Part shown: in pieces, positions 9,506 to 18,703 of the stretch
How positions within the stretch are numbered: position 1 is the first letter of the stretch
Layout: the number at the start of each line of letters is the position of its first letter
Origin: Clostridium putrefaciens
Lineage (GTDB): Bacteria > Bacillota > Clostridia > Clostridiales > Clostridiaceae
Direction: 5' to 3'
NCBI RefSeq assembly: GCF_900461105.1
Contig: NZ_UFWZ01000001.1
Span: 682,001-746,000, forward strand
Length of the DNA: 64,000 bases
Program-made: the position numbers and the translations under genes
Notes under the pieces: generated by a model
Told to the model about the DNA's origin: nothing
Seen by the model: the letters and a program-made list of their open reading frames with translations, nothing else
Databases searched by the model: none

Positions 9506-10624
9506 ATGTATCACGAACTTTCAAATTCTTTTATAAGCATTTCAGACCCAAGAGATAATAATTCAAAACATAAGCTTATTGATATACTAACAATAGCAAC
9601 TTGTGCAATAATATGCGGAGCCGATACATGGACAGATATAGCTCAATATGGCACATCAAAACAAGAGTGGTTTTCAACATTCTTAGAGCTTAATCATGGG
9701 ATACCATCCCATGATACTTTTGGAAGAGTATTTTCTATTATTAATCCAAAAGAATTTCAGGAAGCGTTTATTAAGTGGATCAAAGATATTTCTGATAAAG
9801 TTACTGGTGACGTAATTGCCATAGATGGCAAGACAGTTAGGCATTCCTTTGATACAAGTAACAATAAATCAGCTATTCATATGGTAAGTGCATGGTCAAA
9901 TCAGTTAGGTTTAGTTTTAGGTCAGATAAAGGTTAATGATAAATCAAATGAAATAACAGCAATTCCAGAATTATTAGATAAGATAGATATAAATAAATCT
10001 ATAGTAACAATTGATGCTATGGGTACTCAAAAAAATATAGCTAAAAAAATAATCAAAAAGGGCGGAGATTATGTTTTAGCTTTAAAAGGTAATCATAAAA
10101 ACTTTTCCAACGATATAAAATACTTTTTTGAAGAAGAATCTAAGAATAAATTTGCTGATGTTGAATATAGTTTTTTCAAGACTACTAACAAAGATCATGG
10201 CAGAATTGAAACACGTAAACATTACTTAATTAACGATTTAAACTGGCTTTCACAGAAGTCAGAGTGGAAAAACCTAAATAGTATAATTATGGTTGAATCT
10301 GAAAGAACCATAGGCGATAAAACATCTAAAGAAAGAAGGTATTATATTTCGAGCTTAACAGAAAATGTTGAAAAGGTTGCTGATGCCATTAGAAAACATT
10401 GGGGAATAGAGAATAGCTTACATTGGATTTTAGATATTGCTTTTAGAGAAGATGATAGCAGAATAAGAATTGAAAATGCAGCTGAAAACTTTGCCATCTT
10501 AAGGCATATAGCTTTAAACTTATTAAAAAATGAAAAATCAGTAAAGATTGGTGTAAAAGCTAAAAGACTCAAATCCGGTTGGGATAATGATTATTTAAGA
10601 AAGGTTTTAACTTCAATCCAATAG
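9506..10624 (+). CDS. ISAs1-family DDE transposase
   Basis: 372-aa intact transposase. Acidic catalytic positions appear as VIAIDGKTVRHSF (first D), VTIDAMGTQ (second D) and HWGIENSLHWILD (E). An N-terminal DDE_Tnp_1-associated domain (DPRDNNSKHKLIDILTI) is typical of ISAs1/H-repeat proteins. Full length with no frameshift, so probably active. The ATG at 9506 follows AAAGGGGA by about 11 bases, and that site is buried in a hairpin. Confidence 0.96.
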   Translation: MYHELSNSFISISDPRDNNSKHKLIDILTIATCAIICGADTWTDIAQYGTSKQEWFSTFLELNHGIPSHDTFGRVFSIINPKEFQEAFIKWIKDISDKVTGDVIAIDGKTVRHSFDTSNNKSAIHMVSAWSNQLGLVLGQIKVNDKSNEITAIPELLDKIDINKSIVTIDAMGTQKNIAKKIIKKGGDYVLALKGNHKNFSNDIKYFFEEESKNKFADVEYSFFKTTNKDHGRIETRKHYLINDLNWLSQKSEWKNLNSIIMVESERTIGDKTSKERRYYISSLTENVEKVADAIRKHWGIENSLHWILDIAFREDDSRIRIENAAENFAILRHIALNLLKNEKSVKIGVKAKRLKSGWDNDYLRKVLTSIQ

Positions 10625-10773
10625 AAACATCGTTTTCATAAAGTTATTACAGTTCTAATATCTTAAGTAAACGTTATATTAAACTTCTATATTTTCAAGT
10701 GCAACAATATCCTTATACTACCAAAATATGATTAAACTTTAGCTCATTACAATATAAGGATGCAATTGCCCTG

Positions 10774-10783
10774 TTTTTTATGT
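10774..10783 (+). repeat. Right target-site duplication of ISAs1 element
   Basis: Exact 10-bp copy of the sequence before the left end. The displaced tail of the M50-like gene follows (10784-10810). Confidence 0.93.
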
Positions 10784-10810
10784 TGTTTGCTATTTTCTAA
10801 AAAAAGCTAG
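10784..10810 (+). pseudogene. Displaced 3' tail of M50-like gene
   Basis: After the right target duplication the codons TGT TTG CTA TTT TCT AAA AAA AGC TAG continue the exact frame interrupted at 9412. This restores the C-terminus CLLFSKKS of the upstream protease. Confidence 0.8.
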
Positions 10811-10950
10811 TGTGGTAAACTAGAAGATGAGATTTTACTTTTGATATAATATTAAATGATATAATATTAAATTCAATTAAAATTAAAAATCACTATTTTT
10901 TTATAAGTTAAACAAAAATACTATCAAAATAAGAAAGGATGATTTATTAG

Positions 10951-12930
10951 ATGAATATCGATAAATTAACTATTGACACAATAAGGGTTATATCAGCAGA
11001 GGCTATACAAAAAGCAAATTCTGGTCATCCAGGATTACCACTTGGTTGCGCTCCAATGTCTTATACATTATGGGCTAAGCATTTAAAACATAATCCTAAA
11101 AATTCAAACTGGATTGATAGAGATAGATTTGTGCTTTCAGCAGGTCATGGATCAATGCTTATTTATTCATTACTTAATATTTTTGGATATGATGTTAGCA
11201 TGGAAGATATAAAGAATTTTAGACAGTATGGAAGTAAGACTGCAGGACATCCAGAATATAAGCATATAGATGGAGTTGAAACAACTACAGGACCTTTAGG
11301 TCAAGGAATCTGTAATGCTGTAGGTATGGCTATTTCAGAATCTTATCTTGCAGAAAAGTTTAATAAAGAAGGATTTAATGTAGTGGATCACTATACTTAT
11401 ACTATAGCTGGAGATGGCTGTCTAATGGAAGGTATTTCAGGAGAAGCATCATCTCTTGCAGGAACTTTAGAGCTAGGTAAGCTTATTATGTTATATGATT
11501 CTAACAACATATCCATAGAAGGTGATACAGATATCGCTTTTAGAGAAGATGTAGCTAAAAGATATGATGCATATGGATGGCAAGTAATACATGTGGCAGA
11601 TGGTAATAACGTTGAAGAAATAAGTAAAGCTATAGAAGAAGCTAAAAAAGATAAAAAGAAACCAAGTATAATAATAGTTAAAAATATAATAGGTTTTGGA
11701 TGCGCGGCTAAGCAAGGAACAGCTTCAGCTCATGGAGAGCCTTTAGGTGAAGATAATATAAAAGTATTGAAAGAAGGTTTTGGTTGGAAGCATGAACCAT
11801 TTACTGTTCCAGAAGAAGTTAAAGAAAACATGAAAAGCTTTAACAAAGATGCTGCAACTAAAGAAAAAGCATGGAATGATTTATTTGAATCATATAAAAA
11901 GGCTTATCCTGAACTTGCAAAAGAATGGGACACTTGGTTTAATGGAAAGTTATCCACAGAAATATTAAATGATAAAGATTTTTGGAGCTTTGAAAAGCCT
12001 ATGGCAACAAGAGAATCTTCAGGAATACTTATTAATAGGTTAACTAAACTTATTCCTAATCTTATTGGAGGGTCAGCAGACCTTGCACCTTCAAATAAGA
12101 CTTATATGAAAGATAGAGGAGATTTCTCAGCAGAGGATAGGAGTGGTGCAAACTTACACTTTGGAGTAAGAGAACATGCTATGGCTGCTATTGGAAATGG
12201 TATATACTTACACGGAGGACTTAGAGTTTTTGTATCTACATTCTTTGTGTTTAGTGACTATATGAAAGGTGCTATGAGACTTTCAGCTATTATGGGACTT
12301 CCAATAACTTATGTACTTACACATGATAGTATAGGAGTTGGTGAAGATGGTCCTACACATGAGCCTATAGAACATTTAGCCGCTTTAAGAAGTATGCCTA
12401 ATATGACTGTATTTAGACCAGCAGACTCTAAAGAGACAGCAGCAGGATGGTACTTATCCTTAACTAAGGAGGATGGTCCTGTATCTCTTGTACTTACAAG
12501 ACAAAAGTTACCTCTTTATGATAACACAGGTAAAGAAGCATTAAAGGGAGCGTATATACTTAAGGATTCAGTAAAAGAGGTTCCAGATATGATATTAATG
12601 GCCTCAGGATCCGAAGTAGAACTTATTTATAAAGCAGCAGAAGAATTAAAGAAAAATAATATCGATGCTAGAGTTGTAAGTGTGCCTTCATTTGAATTAT
12701 TTGAAGCACAAAGTAGTGAATACAAAGAGTCCGTACTTCCTAGAAGCGTAAGATCAAGAATTGCAGTAGAAGCTGCAACTTCCTTTGGTTGGCATAAATA
12801 TGTTGGACTTGATGGAGATGTAATATCAATAGATCATTTTGGAGCATCAGGAAAAGCAGAAGTTTTATTCGAAACCTTCGGATTTACAGTTGATAACGTA
12901 GTTAAAAAGGCTTTAGAATTAAAAAAGTAG
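10951..12930 (+). CDS. tkt: Transketolase
   Basis: 659 aa, the usual full length. The TPP-binding motif GDGCLMEGISGEASS lies near residue 155, the N-terminal HPGLPLGCAPMSY is present, and the pyrimidine-domain signature HDSIGVGEDGPTHEPIEH occurs near residue 460. The enzyme transfers two-carbon ketol units in the non-oxidative pentose phosphate pathway in the cytosol. Monocistronic: preceded by the IS right end and about 140 bp of AT-rich DNA, followed by a bidirectional terminator. RBS AGAAAGGATG. No sign of damage from the nearby IS. Confidence 0.98.
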   Translation: MNIDKLTIDTIRVISAEAIQKANSGHPGLPLGCAPMSYTLWAKHLKHNPKNSNWIDRDRFVLSAGHGSMLIYSLLNIFGYDVSMEDIKNFRQYGSKTAGHPEYKHIDGVETTTGPLGQGICNAVGMAISESYLAEKFNKEGFNVVDHYTYTIAGDGCLMEGISGEASSLAGTLELGKLIMLYDSNNISIEGDTDIAFREDVAKRYDAYGWQVIHVADGNNVEEISKAIEEAKKDKKKPSIIIVKNIIGFGCAAKQGTASAHGEPLGEDNIKVLKEGFGWKHEPFTVPEEVKENMKSFNKDAATKEKAWNDLFESYKKAYPELAKEWDTWFNGKLSTEILNDKDFWSFEKPMATRESSGILINRLTKLIPNLIGGSADLAPSNKTYMKDRGDFSAEDRSGANLHFGVREHAMAAIGNGIYLHGGLRVFVSTFFVFSDYMKGAMRLSAIMGLPITYVLTHDSIGVGEDGPTHEPIEHLAALRSMPNMTVFRPADSKETAAGWYLSLTKEDGPVSLVLTRQKLPLYDNTGKEALKGAYILKDSVKEVPDMILMASGSEVELIYKAAEELKKNNIDARVVSVPSFELFEAQSSEYKESVLPRSVRSRIAVEAATSFGWHKYVGLDGDVISIDHFGASGKAEVLFETFGFTVDNVVKKALELKK

Positions 12931-12956
12931 TATTTTTATAACAAAAGGTTTAATTA

Positions 12957-12992
12957 AAAGGACTATATTGATTATCTCAATATAGTCCTTTT
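12957..12992. terminator. Bidirectional terminator between tkt and TPR gene
   Basis: AAAGGACTATATTG pairs with CAATATAGTCCTTT around ATTATCT, with A and T runs on the two sides. It serves both convergent genes. Confidence 0.9.
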
Positions 12993-13000
12993 AAATTCAA

Positions 13001-13903
13001 CTAGTTTTCTAAGTTATCTTGTGTATGTAAGATATCTAAGTTATTTAAGTCATCTAGATTCTGAGGTTCACTTATGTTTTTTACTGAACTTAAATTATTT
13101 AATTCATGTAATTTACTTTTGATTAAGTCTTCATTTATATTAGACATAAATGAAACCTTTTTAGTTAAAGCAACTTCTAATAGCTTCTTCGACTCGTCTA
13201 GTTCACCCATCTCTAATTTTATAAGGGCATAATAGTAATAGGCCTCAGGGAAAGCTACATTAGGAATTATTTCTGAATAGATTTTTTCAGCTTCCTCATA
13301 TTCAGAAAGGAAATAATGAGTTTGAGCCATATTATCTTTAATGACATCATCATCTTCATCATAAAGCAAAGCCTCTTCATTAAAATTCTTAGCCTTTTCA
13401 TAGTCTCCATTAGATATATAGTAATAACCAAGAACTTCATATACAACAGAATTTAGATAATGAGGCTTTAAATCTTCTGCTATCTTTATAGCCTCGGGAA
13501 TTCTTCCCTGCTTCCATCTTAAAAGACTAAGATTAAGAAGAGAACTATATTTAATTTGAGGTAAGTTATCATCAAGTTCTACAGCCTTTTCTAAGTAAGG
13601 TTCTGATTCTGAAACCTTCCCATCTCTAAGTAATAAATAGCCATAGGAGGATATAAAGTTTGCTTTTGACTTTTTAGAGTTTGCAGCCTTTTTAAAATAA
13701 GTTAAAGCCTTTTCTTTATTACCCTTTTTATAAGCATTCCCCCCTGCTGTTGCATATATAGCAGGTAAACTTTTATATATTAGATACAAAAAGTAGATAG
13801 TTAATAGTATTTTACCTAAAAGGGGATATCCCATAGATATAGATGAAAATATTATTATAGCAAAGACTAGGTCTGGGAGTATTCTAGTTAATTTTGTTTT
13901 CAT
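13001..13903 (-). CDS. TPR-repeat membrane-anchored protein
   Basis: 300 aa. One or two hydrophobic segments at residues ~6-45 are followed by at least four tetratricopeptide repeats (for example NAYKKGNKEKALTYFKKAA, YISNGDYEKAKNFNEEALLY and AQTHYFLSEYEEAEKIYSEI), then a charged Leu/Asn/Asp-rich tail. TPRs mediate protein-protein contacts; the partner is unknown. I chose the ATG at 13903 because GGAGG is five bases ahead of it; an ATG at 13915 overlaps that Shine-Dalgarno. Convergent with tkt, divergent from the germination operon. Confidence 0.75.
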   Translation of the reverse strand: MKTKLTRILPDLVFAIIIFSSISMGYPLLGKILLTIYFLYLIYKSLPAIYATAGGNAYKKGNKEKALTYFKKAANSKKSKANFISSYGYLLLRDGKVSESEPYLEKAVELDDNLPQIKYSSLLNLSLLRWKQGRIPEAIKIAEDLKPHYLNSVVYEVLGYYYISNGDYEKAKNFNEEALLYDEDDDVIKDNMAQTHYFLSEYEEAEKIYSEIIPNVAFPEAYYYYALIKLEMGELDESKKLLEVALTKKVSFMSNINEDLIKSKLHELNNLSSVKNISEPQNLDDLNNLDILHTQDNLEN

Positions 13904-14004
13904 ACCATCCTCCATTAAACATTATTTTTATTGATACAGTTTTTAAATTATATTGTAATAATACCATGTTAACAATAAATTTTGAATAGCATAACAATAT
14001 TAAA

Positions 14005-14034
14005 TGAATAAATTTACTGTATTTGCACAGAATA
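14005..14034 (+). promoter_or_regulatory. Predicted sigma-G-type promoter of gerK operon
   Basis: TGAATA (14005-14010), 17 bases, then CAGAATA (14028-14034). These resemble the forespore sigma-G -35 (TGNATA) and -10 (CATANTA-like) elements expected for germinant-receptor operons. The start codon is 39 bases downstream. Match by eye only. Confidence 0.45.
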
Positions 14035-14072
14035 TAATTAAGTGAAAATCTATATTGTAAGGTGGTGAGGTT

Positions 14073-15617
14073 GTGAAAGATTCTTCAAACAAGATAGAAG
14101 GTAACAAAGATAGTAAATCATTAAAGGATGATATCAGTAAGTATACTTTAATGAAATCACTTAAAGAAAACATAGGATTATTTAAAGATAATATACTTAA
14201 ATCACATGATACAGTAATTTATAGAGAGTTTAAAAATAAGAACACTGAATTGAAGTTTTGTTTAATATTTATAGATGGAATGGCTGATAGAGAGGTTATT
14301 AATGAAAATATAATCTATCCATTAATGCAAGATAATTTTGATGTTCAATCTAAAGACATGATAGATTATATAAAAGAAGAAGTTTTAATAATAGATGATT
14401 TAAGTGAAACTAGTGAGATTGAAAAGATTTTAAAGGCATTACTATTTGGAGATACCTTGCTACTTATAGAAGGCTTTGATGAAGGCATAATTCTTAATAC
14501 AAAATCATGGGAGACTAGAAGCATATCAGAACCACAATCGGAAACTGTAGTGAAGGGACCAAGAGAAGGTTTCAATGAGAGCTTAAATGTTAATATGTCT
14601 TTAATAAGAAGAAGGATTAACTCTCCAAATTTAAAGTTTGAAATCCAGGAAATAGGGGTTAGAACCAACACAAGAGTGTGTATTGGTTATGTTGATGGTA
14701 TAGTAAACCCTAAAATATTAAAAGAATTAAAATTTAGACTAAACAAAATAGATATAGAAGGTTTTTTTTCTAGCGGCACACTACAAGAATTTATAAATGA
14801 TAGACCTTTATCACCTTTCAAGACCATTGGAAATACTGAAAGGCCAGATGTAGCAGCATCTAAATTGTTACAAGGTAGAATTGTTATATTATGCGATGGG
14901 TCACCTACGGTATTGACTCTACCATACTTATTTATTGAAGGCTTTCAAATAAATGAGGACTATTATGATAGTTTTATCTATGCATCTATAAATAGAATTT
15001 TAAGATTAATAGCATTTGTACTTACGATAAGTACTCCGGGTATTTATGTTGCTTTTGTTGCATTTCATAAAGAACTTATCCCAACGAAGCTTGCTTTAAG
15101 TATATACGTTGCAAAGCAGGGGGTACCGTTGCCCACAGTTGTAGAAACATTGCTAATGATTATTATATTTGAAATAATAAGAGAAGCAGGATTAAGACTC
15201 CCAAAGCATATAGGAGGAACAGTAAGTATTGTAGGAGCTTTAGTACTAGGAGATGCTGCAGTTAATGCTAAGTTTGTAAGTGCACCTATAGTAATTGTAA
15301 CTGCTATTGCAGGAATATGTGGACTAATATTGTATGAAATGAATGCAGGAATAATTGTTTCAAGATTGATGTTTTTAATTTTAGGATCCATATTAGGCTT
15401 ATATGGAGTTATTTTTGCACTTATGGGATTAATTATACACTTAATGTCTATAAAGAGTTTTGGTATACCTTATATGATGAAACTTATAGATTTAGACAAA
15501 TATAATATAAGAGATTCTGGTATAAGGGCACCATGGTGGAAATTAAAATACAGAACAAAGTTTATTGCTAAAGATAGAGTAAGAAGTAAAAATTATATTA
15601 AAAGAAGGTATAAATAA
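14073..15617 (+). CDS. gerKA: Spore germination protein, GerA/GerKA family (A subunit)
   Basis: 514 aa: a long hydrophilic N-terminal domain (~1-290) followed by about five to six membrane segments (ISTPGIYVAFVAFH, PLPTVVETLLMIIIFEI, GGTVSIVGALVLGDAAVNA) and a basic tail. This is the A subunit of the inner-membrane germinant receptor of spores. GTG start at 14073 after GGTGGTGAGG. Its stop overlaps the gerKC start by one base. The order A-C-small-B follows the clostridial GerK arrangement rather than Bacillus A-B-C. The ligand cannot be read from sequence. Confidence 0.93.
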   Translation: MKDSSNKIEGNKDSKSLKDDISKYTLMKSLKENIGLFKDNILKSHDTVIYREFKNKNTELKFCLIFIDGMADREVINENIIYPLMQDNFDVQSKDMIDYIKEEVLIIDDLSETSEIEKILKALLFGDTLLLIEGFDEGIILNTKSWETRSISEPQSETVVKGPREGFNESLNVNMSLIRRRINSPNLKFEIQEIGVRTNTRVCIGYVDGIVNPKILKELKFRLNKIDIEGFFSSGTLQEFINDRPLSPFKTIGNTERPDVAASKLLQGRIVILCDGSPTVLTLPYLFIEGFQINEDYYDSFIYASINRILRLIAFVLTISTPGIYVAFVAFHKELIPTKLALSIYVAKQGVPLPTVVETLLMIIIFEIIREAGLRLPKHIGGTVSIVGALVLGDAAVNAKFVSAPIVIVTAIAGICGLILYEMNAGIIVSRLMFLILGSILGLYGVIFALMGLIIHLMSIKSFGIPYMMKLIDLDKYNIRDSGIRAPWWKLKYRTKFIAKDRVRSKNYIKRRYK

Positions 15618-16768
15618 TGAAAAGACATTTAAAGAAATCAGTTATGTTATTTATATTAATATCTTTTACAGTGACATTTTTAGGATGCTGGGATTATGAA
15701 GAAATGGTGGATGTAAAATATGTAGCTGGTATGGCAGTAGATAAAGATAAAGACACCAATGAGTACATATTAACATTAGAGGTTTTAGAAGGCTCTACCA
15801 ACTCAAAATCAATAAATTCTATTATTATTGAAAGTAGGTCAAAAACGCTACATGCGGCATTTAGAGATGCTATTAAATACACAGGAAACATGCTTCAAGT
15901 ATCTCATGCAAAAGTATTTATCGTAAGCAAGGAAATTGCAGAAGAAGGAATAGTTTCAGTTATTGATTTAATAGATAGGGATGTACAACTGAGGAATGAT
16001 ATGTGGATTTTAATATCTGAAAGTGATACTGCCTCAGATATACTACGTAAAGGAAAAGAAGGAAGTGAAGTTATATCCTATGAGTTAGCTGCAACTAATG
16101 CAAATGCAAATAAAATAGGTAAGTATATAGATATGGAATTATTTAAGCTTATAAGTGACATCTCAGATACAGGCTCTTCTGCTATAGTTCCTATGGTTAA
16201 TGTAGATAATAAGAGTTATGAATCAAAATTTGAAGTTTCCGGAACCGCTATATTTAGAGGAGAAAAGGTAGTAGGAAAATTAGATGGATTTGAAACTATG
16301 TTTTTGCAAATATTAAAAGAAGAAAATTTAAAATTTATATTACCTATAGAATTGGAAGATGATAATAATGTGAGTTTAGAAATTATGGATATTAATAAAA
16401 GTATAAATCCTAAAGTAAAAGATAATAAGGTTATTATAGATATGACTATAAATATAGATACAGCTTTATCTGAATTAGAATCAAGTGAAGTTAATTACAT
16501 TTTAAAAGATGAAAGAGATAAATTAAAAAAACAATCAGCAGAACAAATAACCACTAATTGTTATAAAGTAATAGAAAAACTTCAAAAGGAATACAAAAGT
16601 GATGCAATAGGATTTGGAGAGGTATTGAAAAAGAAGAAGCCTAGTGAATGGAGAGAGATGGAAGATCAATGGTTAGATATATTCGAAGATATAGAGATTA
16701 ATTTAGATGTAAATGTAGAGATTAAATATAATGGAGTAACTAATAAAAATATAAAAGTGGGCGATTGA
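15617..16768 (+). CDS. gerKC: Spore germination lipoprotein, GerKC/GerAC family
   Basis: 383 aa with a lipoprotein signal peptide: basic MKRHLKK, a hydrophobic core, then the lipobox FLGC with Cys at about residue 27, and WDYEEM following as is typical of Ger(x)C proteins. The mature domain is predicted outside the inner spore membrane as the C subunit of the receptor. The ATG overlaps the gerKA stop; the small membrane gene starts one base after its TGA. Confidence 0.94.
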   Translation: MKRHLKKSVMLFILISFTVTFLGCWDYEEMVDVKYVAGMAVDKDKDTNEYILTLEVLEGSTNSKSINSIIIESRSKTLHAAFRDAIKYTGNMLQVSHAKVFIVSKEIAEEGIVSVIDLIDRDVQLRNDMWILISESDTASDILRKGKEGSEVISYELAATNANANKIGKYIDMELFKLISDISDTGSSAIVPMVNVDNKSYESKFEVSGTAIFRGEKVVGKLDGFETMFLQILKEENLKFILPIELEDDNNVSLEIMDINKSINPKVKDNKVIIDMTINIDTALSELESSEVNYILKDERDKLKKQSAEQITTNCYKVIEKLQKEYKSDAIGFGEVLKKKKPSEWREMEDQWLDIFEDIEINLDVNVEIKYNGVTNKNIKVGD

Positions 16769-16769
16769 T

Positions 16770-16991
16770 ATGATTGTTTTAGTATTGATGGTATATATTT
16801 TAATATCGAGCATTGAATTAATGTATTTATATAGTAATAGGTTAAAAAAGGAGGCAATTGTATATGTATGTATAATGTCTATAAGTGTAGTAATAAGTAT
16901 ATTAACTTCTTTAAAAGTTAATATGCAGCCAATGGTATATTTCGGAAGGGTATTAACTGTAATAAAAAGTATACTAGGAGGAATTTTATGA
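16770..16991 (+). CDS. Small two-helix membrane protein in germination operon
   Basis: 73 aa with two hydrophobic helices (residues ~2-22 and ~29-48) separated by the basic turn NRLKKEA, and a short amphipathic C-terminus. Placed between the C and B subunits, it starts one base after gerKC and overlaps gerKB by four bases (ATGA), so it is almost certainly translated. It resembles in size and topology the 'D' subunits described for some Bacillus germinant receptors. I see no sequence motif that proves that identity. Confidence 0.7.
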   Translation: MIVLVLMVYILISSIELMYLYSNRLKKEAIVYVCIMSISVVISILTSLKVNMQPMVYFGRVLTVIKSILGGIL

Positions 16992-18085
16992 AGGGAGAAT
17001 CTATATCCAATAAGCAAATGCAACTTTTTATATTTTGCTATAGTATAGGAGGATACCTTTTATTTAATATGGGGGCTAGTTTAAAACAAGATGCATGGAT
17101 AGCTTCTATTATAGCAGTAACAATTAGTATTCCTCTTATGATTATGTATAGTAGGATTATGTATTTACACCAAGGAAGTAACTTATTTGATATTATAGAA
17201 ATAGTTTTCGGAAAGGTTTTTGGAAAGTTTATAAATATAATTTTTACTGTTCATGCATTTTTATTAGGATCTTATTTGTTAAGAGATTTTATTGACTTTA
17301 TTAAACTAACAGCTCTTTTTAATACTCCATCTGTAATCTGTAGTATATGTATTGGTGCTTTAATAATATGGATATTAAAAGAAGGAATTGAAGTTATGTC
17401 AGCATGGACTCAGTTTTTTATAAGGATTATATTGTTGTTTATAATTTTGGTATGGATATTATTAATACCTGAAATGGATATTACAAATTTACAACCAGTA
17501 TTTTATAGTGGAATTAAAGCTATATCAAAAGAGTCACTTAAATTAGTGACATTTCCTTTCAGTGGAATATTTATATTTATGACGTTTTTTGACTATGTTG
17601 ATTATAACAAAGAGAGTAAATATATATTCGTTAAACCATTAATGATCGGTGGGATAATGGTAGTAGTATTTACACTTGTAAATATAATGATACTTGGAGG
17701 TGAGGATTATAACTCATTTTATTATGTAGGATATGAGGCTATAAAAAGGTTGAAGTTACAAGGGGAGTTTCAAAGAGCAGAGGTGGTAGTTTCTATAGCT
17801 TTTACAATAATACAATTTATTCAAATAAGCTTTTGTGTACTTGGAGTATCTAAGGGCGTAACAAAAGTATTCAATTTAAAGAATTATAGATACATTTTAA
17901 TTCCTGTAGTTATTTTAATGATAAATTTTGTGCAAATAATGTTTAAAAGTATTATGGAAGCTATGGAATTTACAAATGATCTATGGCCTTCCTATGCATT
18001 TTTGATGCAAATCTTATTTCCACTTATAATATTTATAGTTGCTTTATTAAAGAAAAAATATTCAACTAATAATAAGGAAGTTTAA
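16988..18085 (+). CDS. gerKB: Spore germination protein, GerKB family (B subunit, APC-like)
   Basis: 365 aa, about ten membrane helices, the GerAB/spore permease family related to APC transporters. It starts MKGESISNKQMQLFIFCYSIG, including the 'ISxxQ' start common in GerB proteins, and ends in a basic tail (LLKKKYSTNNKEV). The B subunit is thought to carry the germinant pocket. Translation is coupled to the small upstream membrane gene by an ATGA overlap. Last gene of the operon. Confidence 0.93.
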   Translation: MKGESISNKQMQLFIFCYSIGGYLLFNMGASLKQDAWIASIIAVTISIPLMIMYSRIMYLHQGSNLFDIIEIVFGKVFGKFINIIFTVHAFLLGSYLLRDFIDFIKLTALFNTPSVICSICIGALIIWILKEGIEVMSAWTQFFIRIILLFIILVWILLIPEMDITNLQPVFYSGIKAISKESLKLVTFPFSGIFIFMTFFDYVDYNKESKYIFVKPLMIGGIMVVVFTLVNIMILGGEDYNSFYYVGYEAIKRLKLQGEFQRAEVVVSIAFTIIQFIQISFCVLGVSKGVTKVFNLKNYRYILIPVVILMINFVQIMFKSIMEAMEFTNDLWPSYAFLMQILFPLIIFIVALLKKKYSTNNKEV

Positions 18086-18134
18086 AGAACATGGTGTATA
18101 ATGTATATATATTATATGGAAAGGATCTGTGCAT

Positions 18135-18491
18135 ATGAAAATAGCAATGCCTAAAAATGGAGAAGTTATTAATCAACACTTTGGAAAAAGTGAAAGTTTT
18201 TTAATTGCTGAAATTAAAGAGGAAAACATTACAAATAAAAAGGAAGTTTCAGCTTTAGAGTTACAACATAATCATGGAGGGCTTTCAAAGTTACTTTTAG
18301 ATGAAGGCGTTTCCTTAGTTATAACTGGGGGAATAGGAGCTGGTGCTTATAATGCTCTAAAAGAAAGTAATTTAGAAGTTATAAGAGGCGTTAGTGGAAA
18401 AATAGATGAAATACTAGAGGATTACTTAAAAGGTAAATTAGAGGATAAGAATGTAGTGTGTAACCATAATGGTGAGCATCATAAACATTAA
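18135..18491 (+). CDS. NifX/dinitrogenase Fe-Mo cofactor domain protein
   Basis: 118 aa, the NifB/NifX/NafY small domain: MKIAMPKNGEVINQHFGKSE at the N-terminus, VITGGIGAGAYNAL in the middle, and a His-rich tail (CNHNGEHHKH). Such stand-alone proteins occur widely in anaerobes without nitrogenase and are thought to bind metal clusters. I prefer the ATG at 18135 (nine bases after AAAGGA) to the in-frame GTG six bases upstream. Followed by a strong terminator. Confidence 0.85.
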   Translation: MKIAMPKNGEVINQHFGKSESFLIAEIKEENITNKKEVSALELQHNHGGLSKLLLDEGVSLVITGGIGAGAYNALKESNLEVIRGVSGKIDEILEDYLKGKLEDKNVVCNHNGEHHKH

Positions 18492-18559
18492 AGTATAATT
18501 ATATATGAGTATTATGCCTTCAAATTTTAAAAGTGCATAACTTTAATGAATTTATTCAA

Positions 18560-18622
18560 GAAAGAAAGCTTCAATTGTTTTAAGTGTAATCGCTTAAAAT
18601 AGCTGAAGCTTTCTTTTTATTT
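18560..18622 (+). terminator. Composite-hairpin terminator after NifX-like gene
   Basis: AAGAAAGCTTCA pairs with TGAAGCTTTCTT, with a second stem (TTTTAAGTG with CGCTTAAAA) inside, then TTTTATTTTAT. The complement is also A/T-flanked, so it might act for both strands. Confidence 0.85.
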
Positions 18623-18703
18623 TATATACTTTTAGTATTAAGAGAGAACATAAGAAATTTTAAATATCTAATGTTATTTCTTAAATATAGTGAATTATAC
18701 ATA

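Larger units (their letters stand above)
9413..10773 (+). mobile_element. Complete ISAs1-family insertion sequence
   Basis: The 1361-bp element is bounded by 14-bp perfect terminal inverted repeats, CAGGGCAATTGCAT at 9413-9426 and its complement at 10760-10773. It is flanked by a perfect 10-bp direct duplication TTTTTTATGT at 9403-9412 and 10774-10783. Ends starting CAGGG and target duplications of this size are typical of the ISAs1 family. It carries one intact transposase gene, and intact ends plus target duplication point to a recent insertion. It lands in the last codons of the M50-like gene. Confidence 0.95.
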
